DNA from: Rhododendron vialii | Lineage: Eukaryota; Streptophyta; Magnoliopsida; Ericales; Ericaceae | Direction: 5' to 3' | NCBI RefSeq assembly: GCF_030253575.1 | Contig: NC_080560.1 | Span: 43,870,001-43,934,000 of the forward strand | Length of the DNA stretch: 64,000 nt | Shown: in pieces, positions 60,001 to 64,000 of the stretch | Position numbering within the stretch: the stretch's first letter is position 1 | How the letters are laid out: every line of letters starts with the position of its first letter | Made by a program: the position numbers and the translations under genes | The notes under the pieces: model-generated | Databases searched by the model: none | What the model was told of the DNA's origin: nothing | What the model saw: only the letters and a program-made list of their open reading frames with translations

Positions 60001-63000
60001 CCTGATTGACTTGATCAAGTTTGCTGATAATGTTGAGGCGCACATCAGGAAATTCATCCTTCAGGAGGGAAAGGAATATTGGCAGAAGCTGCTCAATAGT
60101 TGCGTCCTGCATAAACCACCAAACCAAAGTTCGGAAATTTTAAAACTTACACCACCCTGTGCAGGATTAATGGAAACAATTCTAATATAAAGAATCAATA
60201 AAGAACCAAAAAAAACACCCACGTTCAGCAATGTTATACTCCCTCCGTCCCAATTTGTTTGTCCAATTGTTGAAATACGTGTTTTTCAAAAATATACTTA
60301 TATCTTATATTTTATAATGTTTTTTATGATTTTGAAGATTTTGTATAATAAAACTAATTGAGATCTATCAAACAAGATCCATATTGCATATTAAAAACAT
60401 TACAAATTGAAAATTATAGCCAATTCTTTGAGAGGTCAAACGCTCTCAAAAAGTCAAAAAGTGGACAAACAAACCGGGACGGAGGGAGTACAAAAAAAAT
60501 TTACTCCTCAGATAGACAAAGACCTTTACAATATGATATGGCTACAAAGAATTGCAGGAATATCAAACTGTATGACATATAGAAAAGATTTTTGTCACAA
60601 TCATACAAAAAAACAAACACAAAACTCAAACATGGCGGACGATTGAAAATATGTAACTGACAACACGATGGCTGATGAAAATTACTTTAACGCCCATTAC
60701 TTCAACCATCTCTTTTCCTGTTTGAACCAATCATCTTACATTGGGAGAGAATGCATATATCAACAACTCAAATCCACTAAATCTAACCCTCAAAAGGAGT
60801 CTGTGACTCTGTGCAGAAGCAAACTATTGTGAGATTCTGTTTCCAGGGCAACATCTCTTTCTAGCAACAAATCTGTTATAACAATACAGGAATGAACATG
60901 TGCTGTCGCAACACACATGTCAAGTCAAAGGTGAACAATCAACAAATTTCCATTCACAAAATCAACATTGTGCTTGCGTTCCAAACATCCATTACAACGT
61001 CTTTTGGAAAAAAAGATTAAATATTAAAGTGAGGCATGAAACATATTAAACCATCATCGTACAAGGGCAACCAGATGTACGTTCGACACTAATAACTTTA
61101 GCAAGTCCACAGCAATAAGTGGTCACAGTGACCTGGCACTAGAACGCAAACGCAACTGCAGCAGAAAGCACAGATGTAAGTAAATTGTTTTCTAATGCTA
61201 CTTCAAAACAATGTCTTCCCCATTGATTGCAGCTGACAGCAAATAAACAAATAAGAGAATTGTGACATTCATATCCTAACTTGCCAATTAGCTTTCTATG
61301 GAGAAGTTGATCAATATGGACATTGAAAGCATCCAAACTTCCGCCGTCATATCACACCATTGCATGCAGAAATCAGGTACTGACGACTGCTTCCTAATCA
61401 GGAGGCAAATGCATAGACTGCTAAAGGAGATTCTTACCTTTCCAAGGACAGGAGCCATTCCCATTATAACAGAAGCCAAAGCAGAGCGAACATGCTGAGA
61501 AGAATCCGATGACAATTCCTACAATCAATTGTTGCCAAGAAATGAGATAGCTGACACAAATGGAAAAATGGGTGCAGAGTATAGGTCAATAAACAAACAG
61601 GCAGGATTACATAGGCGTGGAAATGTGTGCTAGCGAGAAACCAAGAGAGAGGGAGATATGGACCTTCACACAGGGAAGAATGTGCTGAATAGCAAGTTCT
61701 GGACTAAGAATCCTGCAAAACTTAGTAACTTTGCCAGCAGCTGCAATGCGTACTTCAGCTTCGTTATCTCGAAGTAAGCGCACATAGGCAGGAACCAAAT
61801 CCGTCCTTCAATAACAATTTGACCACACATCAAACAAATACTCCCACGCAGATGTTAGAGGAGAACCATTGACAAACCACCAAGCCACACAAAATTAAAA
61901 TCCAATGGAAGTCAGCTACAAGCCTTTCACACACACACGCATCTGCGTGACTAGTGATTACCATAGAAAAAAAAGAATAAAAAATGTAAGAACTTAGGAG
62001 TATATCTTAAATTGCTTTCACAAGACTCCCCCAAGACGATAGATGATCGCGTGATGTGTAGGATAAATGTAAATGAAGTCAACCCAAACCACTAGTATCA
62101 ACTATATGGTGGCTTTAAGCTATATAAGTACCTGGTAGGTTCAGGGCCCACGGCCTCACAAAGCTCGTACAATTGATTTGCAACCATATAGCGGACACGC
62201 CAAGACTTGTCCTGTTTACGAATGATAAAGAAGACGAAATACGTAAACAAGAAGTTATTTCTTAAAGCTACATATGCTTCTAAACATCAAATCATTTTAA
62301 TGTTATTTTGCCAAAAACTTGGTTATTTCAGAGGTAACATAAAATACAATCACCTCATGTACTCAAGGAGACAAGGAGTACTATTGAATGTATTCAGGAC
62401 TAGCCAACAAACTGCCAGTTAATCTATGCAATCAAAGTAAACATGTTGAGACGCAGAGACACTATCACTGAATAGGGTTGGGGCCAGTGGGCATCGTGTC
62501 GTGTTCATGTCAAAATTCTCTCAACCCTAACCCGACCTGTTTAGCTTTTCTGTTATCGTGTCGTGTCATATTCGTGTTCCATGTCAGAAATAGCTGACCC
62601 TAACCCGCTAACTTCGTGTCGGGTTCTTGTGTTGTGTCAGAAATTCCCACCCCTACTATCACAGATACTGGCAGATGAGTTCTTTGGAAGTACAGTAACA
62701 GGCACGTGACTTGGTGATGAAGTCTAAGCTAAATTAACTACAAATTAAGCTGACAAAACAAAATCATCTCAGCAACGTCAAAGATTAGCTGTTATCAAGA
62801 GAATAACTGCCATACAAAAGATATAAGACGTCATCTAAGACAATAAATGCGTCAAATAAAAATAATCAGCGAAAAAAATCTAACAACGATTCATTTTAAA
62901 ATATTGACAAGAAACTATAATGTAACTATACCTGAGAAAAGTTGACAATGACAGGAAGAATATGTTGAACACAATCCTGAGGCTCCAACAACTTGCCAAG

Positions 63001-63044
63001 AGCAGCACATCCCTCAACAGCTAACAAGCGAACAGAATCTTGAT
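57015..63044 (-). CDS. PP2AA: protein phosphatase 2A scaffold subunit A (PR65), 3' part; 5' exon outside window
   Basis: Scaffold that bridges the catalytic C and regulatory B subunits of PP2A (family knowledge). Ten visible exons join in phase: 62932-63044, 62132-62211, 61664-61805, 61438-61518, 60002-60106, 59310-59492, 58236-58328, 57376-57515, 57217-57283, 57015-57134. They give 373 aa of HEAT-repeat sequence, from [20 protein letters not shown] through [60 protein letters not shown] and [13 protein letters not shown] to the family C-terminus [20 protein letters not shown]. Plant PR65 proteins are about 587 aa, so roughly 210 N-terminal residues lie beyond position 64000. The first visible exon begins in phase 1, as expected after that missing part. 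Four introns each carry one small transposon. The three Arabidopsis paralogues (RCN1, PDF1, PDF2) cannot be told apart here. Confidence 0.95.
57954..58113. mobile_element. Stowaway MITE in a PP2A-A intron
   Basis: A 160-bp element between TA dinucleotides (57952-57953 and 58114-58115). The ends are inverted repeats of about 28 bp containing CTCCCTCCGAACC and AAAAGATTGTCCAG. Confidence 0.85.
58795..59104 (-). mobile_element. TRIM (terminal-repeat retrotransposon in miniature) in a PP2A-A intron
   Basis: A 310-bp element with direct terminal repeats of about 75 bp (58795-58870 and 59030-59104). Read on the minus strand, the first repeat is followed at once by TGGTATTAGAGC, close to the initiator-Met tRNA primer-binding site of copia-type elements. 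A purine-rich AAGGGAGAG precedes the second repeat. Flanks gctgg / gttgg look like a 5-bp target duplication with one mismatch. There is no internal coding region. Confidence 0.72.
60239..60488. mobile_element. Stowaway MITE in a PP2A-A intron
   Basis: A 250-bp element between TA dinucleotides (60237-60238 and 60489-60490). Its ends are near-perfect inverted repeats: CTCCCTCCGTCCC with AATTTGTTTGTCCA on the left, and the complement on the right with few differences. Confidence 0.92.
62469..62654. mobile_element. short hAT-like MITE in a PP2A-A intron
   Basis: A 186-bp insert flanked by a perfect 8-bp direct repeat (actatcac at 62461-62468 and 62655-62662). Termini resemble TAGGG(G/T)TGGG in inverted orientation. 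The inside is rich in GTGTCGTGTC/GTGTCGGGTT motifs. Confidence 0.7.
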
Positions 63045-64000
63045 CTGAAAATAAAGGTGCACAACAAAACTTAGATGCTTAGCAACCCAAATTCAATAAT
63101 GAACATAGGGGAAAGATAATGAATAACGAGCCAAACAAAAATGAACTCAGGAAGCACAATGAACGACGACACATTTCTTTATTCCATAATCCACGTCATT
63201 AGGCATTCTTCTACTTGTAATGATTGGGGTACTTTTCAACAAAAGATCAATTCTCCTTCACCCGACCTACGAAATACCAACACAGCTACAAAGTAATAGA
63301 GGCACAAACCCACCTCTTTTATCGGAGCTCAATGAGTGTTATTCTAATACACCTGTTCAATGGAAGTAAATAAGTCACATGTTCTCATAGTTTAACAGTT
63401 TTGTCCAAAATTTTCACTATAAGTTACATAACTACTACCGGTCACCAAAATTATTACTTTTCCATTGACATTTAATCTTAATCTCCCGTCAAGATCTATT
63501 TTGCCATACCGTTATCAGTCATAGGCTAATAAACCTTAGCTTCTCGAGTTTAAATATCTCCAACTTTATTCATTCAGAGTATCTGCTGTTACTTTCGAGT
63601 CTTCCATGACAGGACTCCACTGGCTGACCTACACAGCCTGGGCACCTAGAACAATCTCCCCCCCCCCCCCCTCCCCCCCCCCCCCCCCCCCCAAGTAGTA
63701 TCGCACTCTCCAATGAGAGAAAGTCTTCCAGTCATGTATCTCCCCCACTATTAGCCATATTACAATCCATCTCTTATAAGACTCTCAATGTTCTAATTGC
63801 CTGCTGGCTGCTACTGACATACGTTCAGTTATGATGGTCCTAATTCCTCACATCCACCATTACAGTTCCAACTTCCAATCACTTCCCATACTACAGGCCG
63901 GAATGCCCTTAACAAATCCAAACCGAATTTTCATTGCTGTTGGACCTATCCAGGCCCCCTTCAAAATGTACCCTCTTGGAAATTAGAAATACTGTGATAG
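63045..64000 (-). other. PP2A-A intron 5' of the first visible exon
   Basis: No coding segment matching the missing N-terminal HEAT repeats was found, so this is taken as intron running off the window. It contains a long poly-C run (63658-63692). Confidence 0.7.
63658..63692. repeat. poly-C run (35 bases, one T interruption)
   Basis: 14 C, one T, 20 C. On the transcribed sense strand of the PP2A-A gene this is a G-run within an intron. Biological or an assembly artefact; the sequence alone cannot say. Confidence 0.9.

Noticed and set aside
1-64000. An undescribed multi-gene system
   Set aside because: All protein genes belong to well-known plant families with unrelated roles, and no cluster of co-oriented unknown genes is present.

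Overview
The window is nuclear DNA of a flowering plant, most likely a eudicot. The evidence is GT-AG intron-rich genes (up to 33 exons), AT-rich introns, Stowaway/hAT/Mutator-type MITEs and a TRIM element, and several plant-specific gene families (KIN-12/POK kinesin, CAMTA factor with a CG-1 domain, kinase-less GUB_WAK_bind protein). I cannot name the species from the sequence. I rebuilt every gene model by joining exons at splice sites so that the reading phase closes; no tool was run.

Layout, left to right. 1326-9209 (-): karyopherin of the importin-11/KA120 type, 20 coding exons, 1066 aa. 9480-9552 (-): tRNA-Ala(UGC). 10430-14127 (+): small secreted cysteine-rich galacturonan-binding-type (GUB_WAK) protein, 3 exons, 293 aa. 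18246-31041 (+): phragmoplast-orienting kinesin (KIN-12, POK-like), 33 exons, 2358 aa. 33320-42608 (-): calmodulin-binding transcription activator (CAMTA1/2/3 clade), 11 coding exons, 987 aa. 45031-49546 (-): EEF1A-KNMT/METTL13-type SAM-dependent methyltransferase, 9 exons, 245 aa. 50769-54525 (-): SRP19 subunit of the signal recognition particle, 3 coding exons plus a leader intron, 137 aa. 57015 to beyond the right edge (-): scaffold (A, PR65) subunit of protein phosphatase 2A, of which the last 10 exons (373 aa) are visible.

These are unrelated housekeeping or regulatory genes, each with its own promoter. From memory, the order KA120-like / GUB_WAK / POK / methyltransferase matches an Arabidopsis chromosome 3 block (around At3g17340-At3g17365). 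If so, the CAMTA gene is an interloper in this block.

I found no undescribed system. The less expected content lies between and inside the genes. Seven small transposons have recognisable ends and target-site duplications (two clear hAT MITEs, a shorter hAT-like MITE, a Mutator-like foldback MITE, three Stowaways counted as one class here) plus a 310-bp TRIM retroelement and a SINE-like insertion. There is an inverted, decayed copy of part of the CAMTA gene lying between POK and CAMTA. Many tandem duplications are present (28 bp to 454 bp), one of which copies a CAMTA splice donor. The last POK intron probably has a GC donor. Long poly-G and poly-C runs may be assembly artefacts.
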